From NCBI GenBank assembly GCA_013407085.1, contig JACCGJ010012808.1:1-64000 (forward strand): a stretch of 64,000 nucleotides of DNA. The letters are read 5' to 3'. How positions within the stretch are numbered: position 1 is the first letter of the stretch; the number at the start of each line of letters is the position of its first letter. Shown here piece by piece: positions 33,001 through 40,350 of the stretch. This stretch comes from Atriophallophorus winterbourni. Taxonomy: Eukaryota > Platyhelminthes > Trematoda > Plagiorchiida > Microphallidae. Below the pieces are notes generated by a model, which was given only the letters and a program-made list of their open reading frames with translations, ran no database searches and had not been told where the DNA came from. Made by a program: the position numbers and the translations under genes.

Positions 33001-36000
33001 GAGGCAAAAGAAAAAGCTTTATCCTAAAATTTCCTGGTTTAGAAACGCAGCGATGCGCAGAATAAGTAAATCATGTGAATTAGACACGTGATTTTAAGAT
33101 CAATATCTGCGCTGACGAAAAGGATGAGGGTCAAAATAGACCGAATGTCACAACGTTAAGCAGACCAGTCACGAGGAACAAACGGAAAATGCGAATTGAC
33201 TTGGATCGAAACAATCGGTTTGACCCCGGATGGAAATCACATGCATGAACGTACGAGATTGCAAATGTCAACGGCGTTAGAAACGAACGTTCAGTAAAAT
33301 AAAGGAATACAATATATTTTGTTTATGGCGCTAGCAACGTTATGACAATCGAAAAGCGATACTTAACCATCGACAGCTAAAGTGATGTGGCTGAAGACCC
33401 ACGAGGAATAAAATTCTTGATTACGTATCAACTCTAGCAAAGGTATACTTGAATTCGGACTGCTTTACAGATCTTGGGTAAAATATACACTACGTTAGAC
33501 ACTTAGAGGAGCGAACAAAGCCTTTGTCTCCTTAGAGAGAATATCCTCGACTTAAGTAAGCTGAGTCTGCAGGCCAGATATGTAATACGTGAGTGGTTAA
33601 TTGATGCGTAGTTGATAAACATGAATAATGGGCGTGAGACACAAACGAACACTAAACACATATTTTCTCAGGACGTTTGTGGAGTATTAAATCTTGCGTG
33701 AATAGATGATACAATATTAAAAACAGATAAATCAGGCCAGTGTAGTGCACCACAATAGTATCACGAAATTATATGTTATCACCTATGGTTGTGCGTCCAT
33801 TGAACCTGTGTGGTAATAGATATCTGCTCTGAGACGGCTATTAACCATACAATCGGAACATCATTTCGCTCGCTTTAGAATGTCATAAAGCAGAGTCCCA
33901 GGGACCTTGGACACGTTTCAACTAAACTAGTGGAGTTCATAGTCGCCTTCAAATAAACTAACTGCTATCTGAAATTGACAAAGCTCATCTCTAGAAAGCA
34001 GCATAGCGGTAGGAAGCAATCGCTTGCCTCATCGTTAATGTCATAATGAAAAACTACATTTGTCTAAAGCATGGTTTCCCAACCAGAAATGTTCACACGC
34101 CTTGGGAGTGCGAGACAGCATCGCATTGGATGCGAGATGCTTTTTCAGTTTTCTGACTTTTATTAAGTGTTGTCATTCTCTGTTAATTCATTGTCAATTT
34201 TCAGCGTATTCTGTGTTTGTGGAGTGATAATTTCTCTTGAGTCTTTCTATATGGGATGTGAGGGCATATTAAACTATTTTACGGGTGCGGGGCATTAAAA
34301 AGTTTGGGAACCGCTGGTCTAGAATAAAAATCAGAAGCAGGGAGATCTGAGAGCATGTCCTAGAGAGAATGATTAACCACCAGTTTATTAGGTGTTAAGG
34401 AGTTCGCATTGCAGCAAGAACACAGACTTGCTAAGTCAGTTGAAATGGTGAAAAAGGGGACTATGATGGGGTGTTCAGAATTTTTGCACCTAAGCAAATA
34501 CGCATTAACAGCTGCGAAATCAAGATTGTAGCAAGGCAATATGCAGTGCAGTCAGACGTGTTGCAGTTGGGTTGAGAAACTGTACCATTCCTCGATTTTA
34601 GGCAAGAATTTGATGAAGTGTGCATGCGCACCGCGTCGAGAAACGTGATTAATTCAACGACCCTAGATCAACATAACTAGGGCATGCATTGAATAATAAG
34701 AGAATTGTAAATTAACGCTGAGCACTTATCTCGGTTGCACCAGTTTGGGGTCGTTCGAACATGCGATCTAGATCAATAACCAACCTTTGACTTCTTTGCA
34801 GCGTCTACTGAACCATTTGACAGATCATCTGACAATTGCTCGTCCGTTTGAACTTCATCGGATTCCAAGCCTTCGTTATCCACGTCACTCTGGGCTTCGG
34901 CAGCCACATCCTCTGGGTTCTCACCGGCGGGGGCATCGGAGTCAGTCTCACTAACATTCTCCGAAAAAACGAACGATTGCACGAAAAAGGGAAATCGCAT
35001 ATAGGAAAAGCTGCCCATACAACGTGCGAGAGCATACAACGGACGTCGGTAACGTAGCGGAGCCTCCGGGCGACAGAGACCGTCCTCCAAACAAGCTAAC
35101 AGTTTTGGCATGACGAATTTCGGACGGATCATGGCGAGCAAGTCGATGGCATATGTAACTAATTTTATTGATTTTTTGATTTTGCAGAAAAGCATATAGT
35201 CCAAGAGAACGGGGGATAAAAGCTGCACTAGCTGATCGACCTGTTTTACTGAAAGGTGAACCTGGAAGGAAAAAAAGAATTGAGAGAATCACGAACTGAA
35301 GCACTGGGTTTTAGCGGAATGATGTGTGGTATATACGTGGAATCACAACCCTTTAGTTGAGAAGTTACGCACATGGGCAGGAAGCAGGTAGGCTGAGATA
35401 CTGTCACGTTAACTTTGTCTGCACAAAATGATAGATGAAAATGTTACAGATTATTACATATCAAATAATACCTAGTCACAGCGAGTTCTCATGTCCAGCT
35501 GATTAATGGTGGCAATGATGTCTCACCTATGTAGGGCAAGTAATAAGCAACAGTGTATCACAAGGCATCATGTAAAAAAACTACCTATGGGGATTACATT
35601 ATGAGTAATAGCATGATTATTTGATTAATTAATTAGCTTGGACTGGATAGTGGGTAATGTATTGAAAAATAACATTTAAAACCACGAATAAAAATAACCT
35701 TAATCAAATGAAGCTTTTGGCTGTGATAATGGTTGACGCTAAACATGATAAAAAATGCGTGAGTGAGCGGGCAATTCAAAATAAAGAAGCATGTAGAAAG
35801 AGGTACAATTGGCACAATTAGCTGACATACGTGTTTAGGTGGGCGACCGATGATGGGGTCTTTCGGAGGCAGCAGTTCCGAGCACACCCTGTCTAGCAGC
35901 TCCGCCACCAAATTGGAAGTGAAAGTGATGAGCGAAGAGGTGATTACGGTCGGATTAGATGGGTGGTAGAACGGAGCAGTCGCCTGAAGCAAATAAACGG

Positions 36001-39000
36001 CAACGCGTTCCATTGAAAAAAGTTGGTAGGATATACCAGTTCAATAATATTAAGCAAGAAGAAAATATGAAGAAATGACGTGTTCATGTGGTAACGAAAA
36101 CAGACAGATTGCCCTTAAATATGTTTCGTAATAGGAAATACAATATCCACCACATACATTTGTTGCTTAGGGATAACGTACGAATGAGTAGCAATCAAAG
36201 GTAGATGTGGAAACAAGTAAAAAATGGAAAGCAAACGAACTTGGTAGAATTCCCGTAGCATTGAGATTACGGGGGATGTGGTGGACGGTTCGATTGCGTA
36301 GATAAGCAAGCGAGCGTAGTACTTGAACGTACTGGGTTTGGTTGTGGTGATGCTTACGTCACCAAACGAAGTAGGCTTGTTGGGGAACGTGATTGCTCGA
36401 AACAAACCGCAGAAGATGCGCTCCAAATGTGGACGCCAGTCAATCCGTCCGGGACAATTTCGAGCGAGCGTGGAAAACGCGCGAATGATCAGCTGAGTGA
36501 AACGAACGCGTGTGTAGATGAAGGGAAAAAGAAGCACACCAAGTAGAACAAACAATGGGGATGCTTAGAAAGAACCATCTTTTACGTAAAATGGAGTGCA
36601 TGAAGAAAGCCGGTTAAGTGAGTTACTACATAATCTGGCAAATGAAACGAACGTAACGCAGATGAGGAAAATTCCTGTTACGAATCGGAAAATAAAAGGC
36701 GGGATTCTATAAGAGACAACCAAATGATAGGCTGATCGACACGATTAAATTGTGTGTGTGATGTGAAAGCACAAGCCTGATCCAGGCAAAGTCAGAGACC
36801 AGAGCAAGAAGTACCTATTACCAAGCGTAAATTCAGATAAAATATCATCGCCATTAGAAAAACACAATAGTGTGAAAGTAAAACGATCTGAGAAGCTGGG
36901 ACAAATCACATTGCAATTCTTTTTTATCATCATCATCATACACGGCAGTACACTGGTAGCAAGTACTGAGTGCTCAAACACTATACAATCACGACACGTT
37001 AAAATCCCAAAAAAGATAGGCAAGAATAAGACCTAAAAACTATTGAACTTGTAGAAGATTAGGAACAGACATACTGGGGTGAGGTGCTTACAAACATGCA
37101 ATCGATCAAGTGTCGTGAACGAGTAGAACGACATCAGCCAGACAACTTCTTTGCGGCTTTCACTGTCACACATCATAACAAGCTTTCTTAGCAACTTCAC
37201 TTGACAACCCGCAAAATCAAACAAAAACTCCAGATGTCTACAACAAGACTGCCATTGCAAACGGTTTTGAGCCATATCACTAAGGATAAGAAACCATCGG
37301 GAATTCTGATCTGTTGGACTCCAGCCTGAGAGAACGGTCGCCTCAAGTGAAGCTAGCTTAACAGTCATAGCCTTCAGCTGCTTGAACCACTCCGAGTCAG
37401 GAGTGGCAAACGTTAGGAAAGTGGCGATTCCCACCTTCGCAATAAGCGACGTAGCCAGCGAAGTTTATGTATGTTAACTTGTTTTTCAATATCTACCAGC
37501 CTCCAAAACAGTTGGACGACTAGAAGCATGTGTATGGTAACGGTAAAAGAACTAATAAAGTAAATACCTACGAATACCAATGTTTTGTGGTGCTCACATC
37601 CCATACAAACCACTTACCTCCGAATACTTTCATAAAAATTCCGCTTTCATATTGTCTGAATACGTCATGTCCAGTAGTGGCAGAATTAGTTTTCGGTTGG
37701 ATGGTAAGGTATGAAAGCACAAGCCTGATTCAGGCAAAGTGCCGCACAGTCAGAGACAGGATTAACATCAAGCATGTCGAAGATTTTGCCTTAAGGCATA
37801 GTGAACCAAATCGTTTCAAAAGAATTTAGTCCGACGATATTATCTACCCTGATGTCTCAGATGATGATGATGATCTACCCTGATGACGATACGTTGGCAA
37901 ACCAGATGGGTTCAGAGAGCACCCGGTGAACGGTATTTTCAATTAGACTAGTGGGTGTTAAATCAAACTGGATCACCGTACAACTGGATTTTAGAGGATA
38001 AGAAAACGCTGAGCATGGTAAACTAAAGGTTACGTAGTGAAACAAACCCAAGAGAATTTCATAAGGCTACAATTTGGAAGCGAACGGTGTAAAGGGTTGA
38101 TGTTATACCGATAATTCAACGCGAAACATTAACAGTTCAAACAACGTGTCCCATCTTTAACAAAGCTTGCTGGTCTGTGATTATCCTATTATTTTGCTCA
38201 TTTTTAACTTGATTTGTTGCATAGAATTTTTGTAATTTCGATCACAAAGAACGTTCGGTCATTCGAACTTTCACATGGTTTGGACTCGTGTACATAACTT
38301 GATAGGTACCTGGACTGTTACCCAGTAAACCCCAATAATTAAGGTATGTCTTTCGGATATGTACATTGCTCGAATTGATTGCTAAATTGATTTGCCACCG
38401 GTGGTGAGCTGCTTGTGAAAACACGCTGTAGTCTCGCTGCTATTAATATTTTCCTTTCTCATATCGGTCTAGGCCTGGGCAACCTGACTGTATCTTAGCC
38501 CACGTGCAGTCTCTGACTGTGCGGCACTTTGCCTGGATCAGACTTGTGATTTCATACATACATACATACGAATATAGTACCGAGTTATCGACCAATCCTC
38601 GTTTGATTCTGACACACCTCGGAATTTCGCGCGTCATCCTACTTGGAACCATTTGTTAGTTGTCAATTACAATCAATACCCGAGGCTGGACTTCATCGTT
38701 GACGTGACAGTTTATGCACCGTTTTTCCCGATCAAATTAAACTTAAGAGCCGAACTAATGAAAAATAAGGGCCAATATTTAAACCCAATTACATGCGAGG
38801 TAGGACTATTAGAAAAACGATTTCTCTGATGTTTACCAAGCTAGCATTGACTAAAAGTTTCTCGGTAGTTCTAACAGCTTTAAAGCGCGAATTCAGCAGA
38901 AATCCAATTATTTAATTACAACGTGGAACAGTGAACATCATCCATTAAATACAATGTGATAGGGATAGTTGCAACGAACATAGCATATGGGAAAACATGT

Positions 39001-39565
39001 GAAAATCTTTAACGGTTGAACATATTTTGATTTTACACATAATTATTCGAAATACACAACTTTCTGTGCAAGCTTAAATAGCAGAAAGTTTGCGCTTTAT
39101 ACATAAGCAGGAAAGCAACGAAATTTTTTTAACAAAAATGAAGAAAAAGGTGACTTACGTGAAAAGTCGGCCCGAAAGACAGCGTTATGGACCATGCGTC
39201 AAACACATCTGGCAGCCATGTGCGACTATGGAGGGACACCAAAAGATTACCGCGAGCAGATAAACAATACGAAAGTGATGATGTATCGAATTAATATTCT
39301 AGAGACAAATTGCCAACGCTTCGGATCATGGTGATGTTAACATGATTGGTCGTTTTTCTTTGCTACACGAAAAAAAGAAAATCGATTCTGTTATCAGGAC
39401 AACCAAGCTCAATTAGCAAATTTTACGCAATCATGGCTGTTTTCTGGCAGCTACCGGTAGCTACTTCAGATCTCAGTTTTACCGAAGGGTGGAACTCCTT
39501 TCAATGAACACTGCTCGCACGGCTTCCAAGTGATAAATGTACTCAGTCGAACCCGGAACCTCAAA
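11700..39565 (-). CDS. PSME4: PSME4/PA200 proteasome activator, multi-exon gene (18 exons recognised)
   Basis: PA200 (Blm10 in yeast) is a huge HEAT-repeat solenoid that caps the 20S proteasome and is linked to acetyl-histone turnover and DNA repair. Eighteen minus-strand exons totalling about 7.3 kb (over 2,400 codons) follow the family's order from the N-terminal third to the C-terminus. The strongest matches are 'LARNCPGRIDW' (exon at 36.4 kb), 'FYHPSN' (35.9 kb), 'RPDNMFLQFD' (about 20.0 kb), and the last exon with 'ERHAGILGLVSF', 'DPSPIERTVRDALS' and the final Tyr-Tyr-Val. The penultimate Tyr fits the proteasome-docking C-terminal motif of this family. The protein is clearly longer than the 1843-residue human protein owing to low-complexity insertions. 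Splice phases agree except between 19185/18758 and 24501/23624, where an exon may be missing or altered. The N-terminus lies further upstream and is incomplete. Introns are full of transposons, and no promoter was seen. Confidence 0.9.
12534..13208 (-). CDS. PSME4: PSME4 exon
   Basis: 225 codons, phase 0 at both ends: acceptor ATCCGTTTTACAG and donor TTGAAA|GTGAGT. Residues such as 'HASWKTRIVGLLLLRNLIVTNI' and 'LLDQWPEVRQLAMYTLAVLVQ' match the HEAT repeats just before the C-terminal domain of PA200. Confidence 0.9.
13671..13793 (-). CDS. PSME4: PSME4 exon (small)
   Basis: 41 codons, phase 0 to 0, between acceptor CTCCAATTTCAG and donor GAAAAC|GTGAGT, beginning 'FLPHLVRDTLTVLKL'. It is recognised from the clean splice signals, open frame and phase fit with both neighbours. 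The peptide alone is weakly conserved. Confidence 0.75.
14195..16640 (+). pseudogene. LINE-F relic: endonuclease/reverse transcriptase, heavily decayed
   Basis: On the plus strand, in broken frames, it shows endonuclease text ('NIYGATSAEKDAFYYSF', 'NCLVVLGDF', 'HSWKHPW', then 'KLKFHQPRFHRAKAKD' at about 14605-14650), polymerase text ('GDDGIPHQFIQYCRAAL', 'GVLAPILFGIFFALLPKHAF') and the 3' 'RIPEDLFYG...YKDVCKRDIKAL' block (about 16270-16350). This layout belongs to the LINEs often mis-annotated as craniofacial development protein 2-like. The 3' end carries CATGGTCGACATCGAT (about 16624). Related fragments lie at 26.7, 39.6 and 51.0 kb. Confidence 0.75.
16105..16205 (-). repeat. SINE-A fragment (3' half) inside LINE-F
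   Basis: Runs from TATGTATGAAAGCACAAGTC to CCCAGGCCTAGACAG. The 5' half is absent. Confidence 0.8.
16677..16755 (-). repeat. SINE-A fragment (5' half), diverged
   Basis: Reverse complement of the 5' half is recognisable: AGCTCAGTACCGATGGC, AATCAATTAAGCACG and AAAAGTACAGACCTGTTGCA. Confidence 0.55.
16982..17742 (-). CDS. PSME4: PSME4 exon
   Basis: Acceptor CTTCCATTACAG at 17742 (two bases complete the previous codon), donor GATGTG|GTGAGT at 16982, then 253 codons. The N-terminal part is Ser/Thr-rich with no clear family match and may be a lineage-specific loop. The C-terminal part ('WFQAAADDSVWIRDLAATVAIKRGAL') is helical and HEAT-like. Confidence 0.8.
17743..18655 (-). other. PSME4 intron (0.9 kb)
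   Basis: AT-rich. 18395-18490 is a very degenerate SINE-A 3' half (TGTCTAGGCTTGGGTTAC, GAAGTCTAGGACTGTACG). Nothing else is recognised. Confidence 0.6.
18656..18758 (-). CDS. PSME4: Probable PSME4 exon abutting a LINE
   Basis: Reads 'EFLRMVETSRLPFPLLDEE' then 'IRMAFNVLGVLFSIF', aligning with the conserved PA200 helix pair around 'NVRERIGSVLTYIF'. The donor at TTCG|GTGATG leaves one base, which fits the 17742 exon. The acceptor TGTTTGTTCAG would start phase 0, whereas the 19185 exon leaves one base, so either an exon is missing or the true acceptor lies further upstream in LINE-derived sequence (an alternative ACGGGAG acceptor at 18793 restores the phase). Confidence 0.6.
18763..19160 (-). 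pseudogene. LINE-3-type relic filling a PSME4 intron
   Basis: Minus strand, broken frames: 'KVWFIFSPGKCK', 'LDQVYHLGSLVTTMVEIEKEI', 'RLSLRGTIYSTVVRIVLLYG'. These match the segment after the catalytic motif in the LINE-3 copies at 6.3, 43.3 and 63.5 kb. Similarity continues to within about 10 bases of the downstream exon. Confidence 0.75.
19185..19852 (-). CDS. PSME4: PSME4 exon
   Basis: Acceptor CTTTAACTTTCAG; one base completes the Ile codon begun in the previous exon. Donor ATCACTT|GTAAGT leaves one base. Encodes about 222 residues from 'YYPPEYKTDSFEVTRHFPVF' to 'RDYSGEGNHIT', corresponding to the PA200 segment after the 'RPDN' block. Confidence 0.9.
19936..21026 (-). CDS. PSME4: PSME4 exon (largest)
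   Basis: 1,091 nt, acceptor TTTTATTTGCAAAG, donor GGTTTGAT|GTAAGT (two bases carried over). It includes a Pro-rich insertion 'PSLPPWTSSTAVLAPPSPAP' and the diagnostic 'RPDNMFLQFDESARI' block that precedes the conserved 'H...YD' region in PA200 proteins. Confidence 0.93.
21369..21584 (-). repeat. SINE-A copy, full length but diverged
   Basis: Spans TATGAAATTACAAGCTTTGA to ACTATTGCACATCC with scattered substitutions, so it is an older insertion. Confidence 0.75.
21820..22040 (+). repeat. tRNA-headed repeat joined to repeat-C
   Basis: A B-box-like GGTTCGAATCT at 21870-21880 is preceded 35 bases upstream by an A-box-like GTGACGCAGCGATGACGC, the layout of an internal RNA polymerase III promoter. 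From about 21925 the sequence follows repeat-C (TGTTGCTCACACCCC...AGCCTTGAATCAGTGG). The antisense hammerhead region of repeat-C is too diverged here to recognise. Confidence 0.5.
22067..22100 (+). repeat. SINE-A 3'-end fragment
   Basis: CGATCAGGCTTGTGCTTTATA matches the terminal block of SINE-A with little else of the element. Confidence 0.55.
23050..23624 (-). CDS. PSME4: PSME4 exon
   Basis: Acceptor CATCTCTCTCATCAG, donor GCTCAG|GTATTT. Two bases plus 191 codons from 'ITQTEGRPSIVESLFTHDQL' to 'LIANTLPKIAQ'. It matches PA200 HEAT repeats (the 'VRNKAQQTFFAAL' region) in hydrophobic pattern and position. Confidence 0.85.
23716..23898 (-). mobile_element. tRNA-headed SINE with a hammerhead ribozyme (Sm-alpha-like)
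   Basis: On the minus strand, in order: an A-box TGGCTGAGCGGTT (23863-23851), a B-box AGGTTTAAATC (23831-23821), then a hammerhead (23801-23757). The whole is bounded by perfect 17-bp inverted ends GACTACTCATCAGTACC (23716-23732) and its complement (23882-23898). A tRNA-derived promoter followed by a hammerhead is the layout described for the schistosome Sm-alpha SINEs. It lies in a PSME4 intron on the sense strand. Confidence 0.65.
23757..23801 (-). ncRNA. Hammerhead ribozyme, near-consensus with one core change
   Basis: Reading the minus strand: stem I GCACTG, core CTGATAA, stem II ACTCTA-GT-TAGAGT, GAAA, palindromic stem III CTCGAG, TC, stem I' CAGTGC. Stem I pairs perfectly over 6 bp and stem II over up to 6 bp. 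The core should read CTGATGA; the G-to-A change is at the catalytic G8 position, so this copy is probably inactive although the fold is preserved. Confidence 0.6.
24129..24380 (-). pseudogene. RTE-like LINE fragment (3' part of ORF)
   Basis: Minus-strand peptide 'GRVYKATVRVVLLCRCETWTLREEEIRCLCVF' matches the post-polymerase block of the RTE-like LINEs, with the usual Tyr-Gly changed. It sits in a PSME4 intron. Confidence 0.65.
24501..24594 (-). CDS. PSME4: PSME4 exon (small)
   Basis: One base plus 31 codons between ATGTTTTGTAG and donor AACG|GTAGGT. 'SRNLSLYLRHILGKLVHTRL' aligns with the PA200 helix following the 'LSREN' motif. The phase fits the upstream 68-nt exon but not the 23624 exon. 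Confidence 0.7.
24635..24702 (-). CDS. PSME4: PSME4 exon (small)
   Basis: 68 nt between acceptor ACCCGTATAG and donor GAAAACAT|GTAAGG, reading 'ISLLTCLAFPSRSDYIGAFREN'. Phase fits both neighbours. A SINE-A copy is inserted 23 bases upstream of the acceptor. Confidence 0.6.
24725..24969 (+). mobile_element. SINE-A, full-length copy with 11-bp target-site duplication
   Basis: AGGTGAAAACA at 24714-24724 is repeated at 24970-24980, defining a 245-bp insert that runs from TTGCACGGATGTGCAATCGTG to a short CATTC/ATTCC tail. This gives the true ends of SINE-A. It lies in a PSME4 intron, antisense to the gene. Confidence 0.9.
25063..26087 (-). CDS. PSME4: PSME4 exon
   Basis: Two bases plus 341 codons between acceptor CTGCTCTTTTTCAG and a phase-0 donor ACT|GTATTA. 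The frame stays open to a TAG just past the donor. 'YKRYHPKNPAASWEGVNSIW' then 'IIPTAESHALALNLI' matches the conserved 'YFP.KDWG...W..P..EE..FA' block of PA200. A donor at 25131 (TCTG|GTAATT) is an alternative but breaks the phase. Confidence 0.88.
26716..27075 (+). pseudogene. LINE-F 3'-end fragment
   Basis: 'LQNDMKDLDIDPTSWEEWAL' then 'GGTVYSVVYKLEKNGYWSRLL' followed by the 3' UTR CATGAAAACATCATGTGCTT...TGCCAACAACAACT. It matches the ends of the fragments at 40.1-40.3 and 51.4-51.66 kb, including the short CAA-rich tail. Confidence 0.75.
27097..27156. repeat. Perfect 19-bp inverted repeat (hairpin)
   Basis: AACATGAGCATTCATTAAG at 27097-27115 and its exact reverse complement at 27138-27156, separated by 22 nt that can extend the stem further after two mismatches. 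It lies directly after the LINE-F fragment in a PSME4 intron. Confidence 0.85.
28495..29061 (-). CDS. PSME4: PSME4 exon
   Basis: Two bases complete the Phe codon from the 30506 exon, then 188 codons; acceptor GTGATTTTTTCCAG, donor GGGCAG|GTTGGT. 'LSVPVRDFVSSDDELCF' and 'LDQIEESVSRVFSRLVEHM' align with the PA200 'LVPLVDCS...FEDFVLQFMDRCF' region. Confidence 0.88.
29548..29775 (-). mobile_element. SINE-A copy with 12-bp target-site duplication
   Basis: CAATGCATTTGT (29536-29547) and CAATGCGTTTGT (29776-29787) flank a 228-bp copy complete from the 3' TATGAAAGCACAAG to the 5' GATTGCACATCC block. One mismatch separates the duplications. Confidence 0.88.
29788..30505 (-). other. PSME4 intron remainder without recognised features
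   Basis: AT-rich sequence between SINE-A and the 30506 exon. A plus-strand reading near 30110-30350 has hints of a decayed LINE endonuclease or polymerase frame, but none convincing. Confidence 0.4.
30506..30686 (-). CDS. PSME4: PSME4 exon
   Basis: 60 codons plus one base between TTTGTCTTCCAG and the strong donor TTTGT|GTAAGG. Starts 'VPELKKPPSSTMVLDQHHVR' and ends 'FDWTIACLSRL'. The phase joins exactly to the 29061 exon. Confidence 0.88.
31102..31143 (-). ncRNA. Hammerhead ribozyme, complete core (unit 1)
   Basis: Minus-strand order: stem I CCCTAC, CTGATGA, stem II GTGC-AAACA-GCAC, GAAA, stem III CCGG, TC, stem I' GTGGGG. Stem I pairs over 6 bp (one G-U), stem II over 4 bp, and the invariant CUGAUGA, GAAA and UC positions are present. 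Predicted cleavage is between 31108 and 31107. Stem III is a 2-bp palindrome without a loop, a form that in other species works best as a dimer. Confidence 0.8.
31323..31364 (-). ncRNA. Hammerhead ribozyme, complete core (unit 2)
   Basis: Same core, stem II and stem III as unit 1. Stem I is CCCTAC against GTGGGT, so the outermost pair is lost and 5 bp remain. Predicted cleavage is between 31329 and 31328. Confidence 0.8.
31538..31600 (+). repeat. Inverted copy of part of the hammerhead-repeat unit
   Basis: TTGAACAGGTTGGTCGTACC is the complement of GGTACGACCAACCTGTTCAA near 31453-31472, and CAACAGTGGCATAAAAGCGCTCCTTGTTT is the complement of the 31190-31218 segment with a single base difference. 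The array therefore ends in a foldback. Confidence 0.75.
34070..34316. mobile_element. hAT-like MITE
   Basis: Ends CATGGTTTCCCAAC and GTTTGGGAACCGCTG are imperfect terminal inverted repeats of the type seen in hAT (Charlie-like) elements. The flanks GTCTAAAG (34062-34069) and GTCTAGAA (34317-34324) agree at 6 of 8 bases as a decayed 8-bp duplication. No transposase; 247 bp. Confidence 0.55.
34785..35261 (-). CDS. PSME4: PSME4 exon with acidic insert
   Basis: 159 codons, phase 0 to 0, acceptor TTTTTCCTTCCAG, donor TCAAAG|GTTGGT. The first half ('LAMIRPKFVMPKLLACLEDGL') matches the PA200 'LALMRPELVIPPVLE' helix. The second half is a long acidic stretch rich in Glu, Asp and Ser from 'ENVSETDSDAPAGENPEDVA' onward, with a basic KKSK end, absent from the human protein. 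Confidence 0.92.
35831..35983 (-). CDS. PSME4: PSME4 exon
   Basis: 51 codons, phase 0 to 0, acceptor TTATTTGCTTCAG, donor AAACAC|GTATGT. Starts 'ATAPFYHPSNP', the 'SFYHPSN' landmark of the PA200 family. Confidence 0.93.
36241..36492 (-). CDS. PSME4: PSME4 exon
   Basis: 84 codons, phase 0 to 0, acceptor TTCGTTTCACTCAG, donor TACCAA|GTTCGT. 'LIIRAFSTLARNCPGRIDW' corresponds to the conserved '..LFARLA..N.G.IDW' block. Confidence 0.93.
36769..36800 (-). repeat. SINE-A 3'-end fragment
   Basis: GAAAGCACAAGCCTGATCCA followed by GGCAAAGTCAGAGACC; severely truncated. Confidence 0.7.
36919..37515 (-). pseudogene. RTE-like LINE 3'-end fragment
   Basis: Begins with (ATC)4 at 36929-36942 next to ACGGCAGTACACTGGTAGCA, as in the other RTE-like 3' ends. 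Minus-strand text 'WFKQLKAMTVKLASL' and 'DIEKQVNIHKLRWLRR' is recognisable. Confidence 0.7.
37708..37762 (-). repeat. SINE-A 3'-end fragment
   Basis: TATGAAAGCACAAGCCTGAT through GTGCCGCACAGTCAGAGACA. Strongly truncated at the 5' side. Confidence 0.8.
38378..38580 (+). repeat. SINE-A copy with CATA tail
   Basis: Starts GATTGCTAAATTGATTTGCC and ends CAGACTTGTGATTTCATACA followed by (TACA)n. Confidence 0.85.
39159..39225 (-). CDS. PSME4: PSME4 exon (small)
   Basis: One base plus 22 codons 'RTWLPDVFDAWSITLSFGPT' (last two FH), acceptor GTGTCCCTCCATAG, donor TTTTCAC|GTAAGT. Phases match both neighbouring exons. The Trp/Phe pattern matches '..LWFDELIGLWVS' in PA200. Confidence 0.75.
39483..39565 (-). 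CDS. PSME4: PSME4 exon (small), most upstream of the linked set
   Basis: 27 codons plus two bases, acceptor TTGTTTTTCAG, donor CCTTCG|GTAAAA, starting 'FEVPGSTEYIYHLEAVRAVF'. The two carried bases complete Arg with the next exon. The peptide is only weakly conserved. Confidence 0.6.
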
Positions 39566-39594
39566 CTGAAAAACAATGGCATGAAACAATAAGG

Positions 39595-40350
39595 GCAAAA
39601 TGACTATCGTTGGCCATATAGAACCAGTACCATTCGCACAGCACAGAGGGACCGTTTCGATTATGCAGAGTCACATCGTTAGGCCAGTTATGATTACAAA
39701 CGTACTCCTCATAAGAGCGTACCAAAGCACAGACGGTGACACTAAGCATTCACTGTTTTGTGCAAAACTGAAGTTTCATCAACCTAGATTTCACCGCGCA
39801 AAAGCTAAAGATAAACGTCACTTACACGTGCGAGCCAAATCATGCTGTGCAATCAGAACAAGTCTTCACAACGTAGCTCAAGAAAACAGCTGCAAGCGTA
39901 TCAGATTCTGAAAACTGGAAATCGCTAAAAAGCTGTATACGTCGAGTAGTTCTTTCCACTTATGGTCCAAATGACTATTGAACTAGAAATTAGCCTCGGT
40001 AACCAAAACGCTGCGGATACTGGCAATTTTCAGTGCATGTATTATGGGATCAAGATTCAGAATCTGATTGCTGATAAAACTCAGCAGATGAAAAGATGTG
40101 CCGAGCAGTTCTCATTGACCGCTCACTTAGGAGGCACTATGTAAAGCGTCGCCTGTAAGACCGTGAGCAAATAATACTCTCACGCCATCAGCGTTTGTCC
40201 AAGTACTGCGTGTCGACGTGGGGGAGACTCTTCCTACCTTACCGGATTGTTTAATCATTCGAAAAGCTGTTGAACATGAAAATCTCATGCGCTTATGATG
40301 TACACCCACGGTCGACATCAATCAAAGAAGGCCAACAACAACATGTGAAA
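39595..40350 (+). pseudogene. LINE-F relic with internal deletion
   Basis: 'RPVMITNVLLIRAYQSTDGD' then 'KLKFHQPRFHRAKAKD' repeats the 14.5-14.7 kb copy almost base for base. It then jumps to the 3' 'SLTAHLGGTM' block and ends with GGTCGACATCAATCAAAGAA and GCCAACAACAACATG. Most of the polymerase is deleted. Confidence 0.75.

Larger units (their letters stand above)
30687..34784 (-). other. PSME4 intron (4.1 kb) with the hammerhead array and a MITE
   Basis: Holds the tandem hammerhead repeats (31064-31538), an inverted copy of part of the unit (31538-31600) and a hAT-like MITE (34070-34316). 31600-34060 is AT-rich with no recognised coding or repeat content. Confidence 0.65.
36493..39158 (-). 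other. PSME4 intron (2.7 kb)
   Basis: Contains a SINE-A fragment (36769-36800), an RTE-like 3' fragment (36919-37515), a repeat-C 5' relic (37581-37600), a SINE-A fragment (37708-37762), an (ATG)n run near 37858 and a SINE-A copy (38378-38580). No exon recognised in between. Confidence 0.65.

Noticed and set aside
37880..37910. CCCTGATGACGATACG and, at 45.1 kb, GCCTGATGACAAAACG look like hammerhead cores.
   Set aside because: No pairing stem II and no downstream GAAA-UC block. The second lies in the 3' coding end of the GIY-YIG relic.
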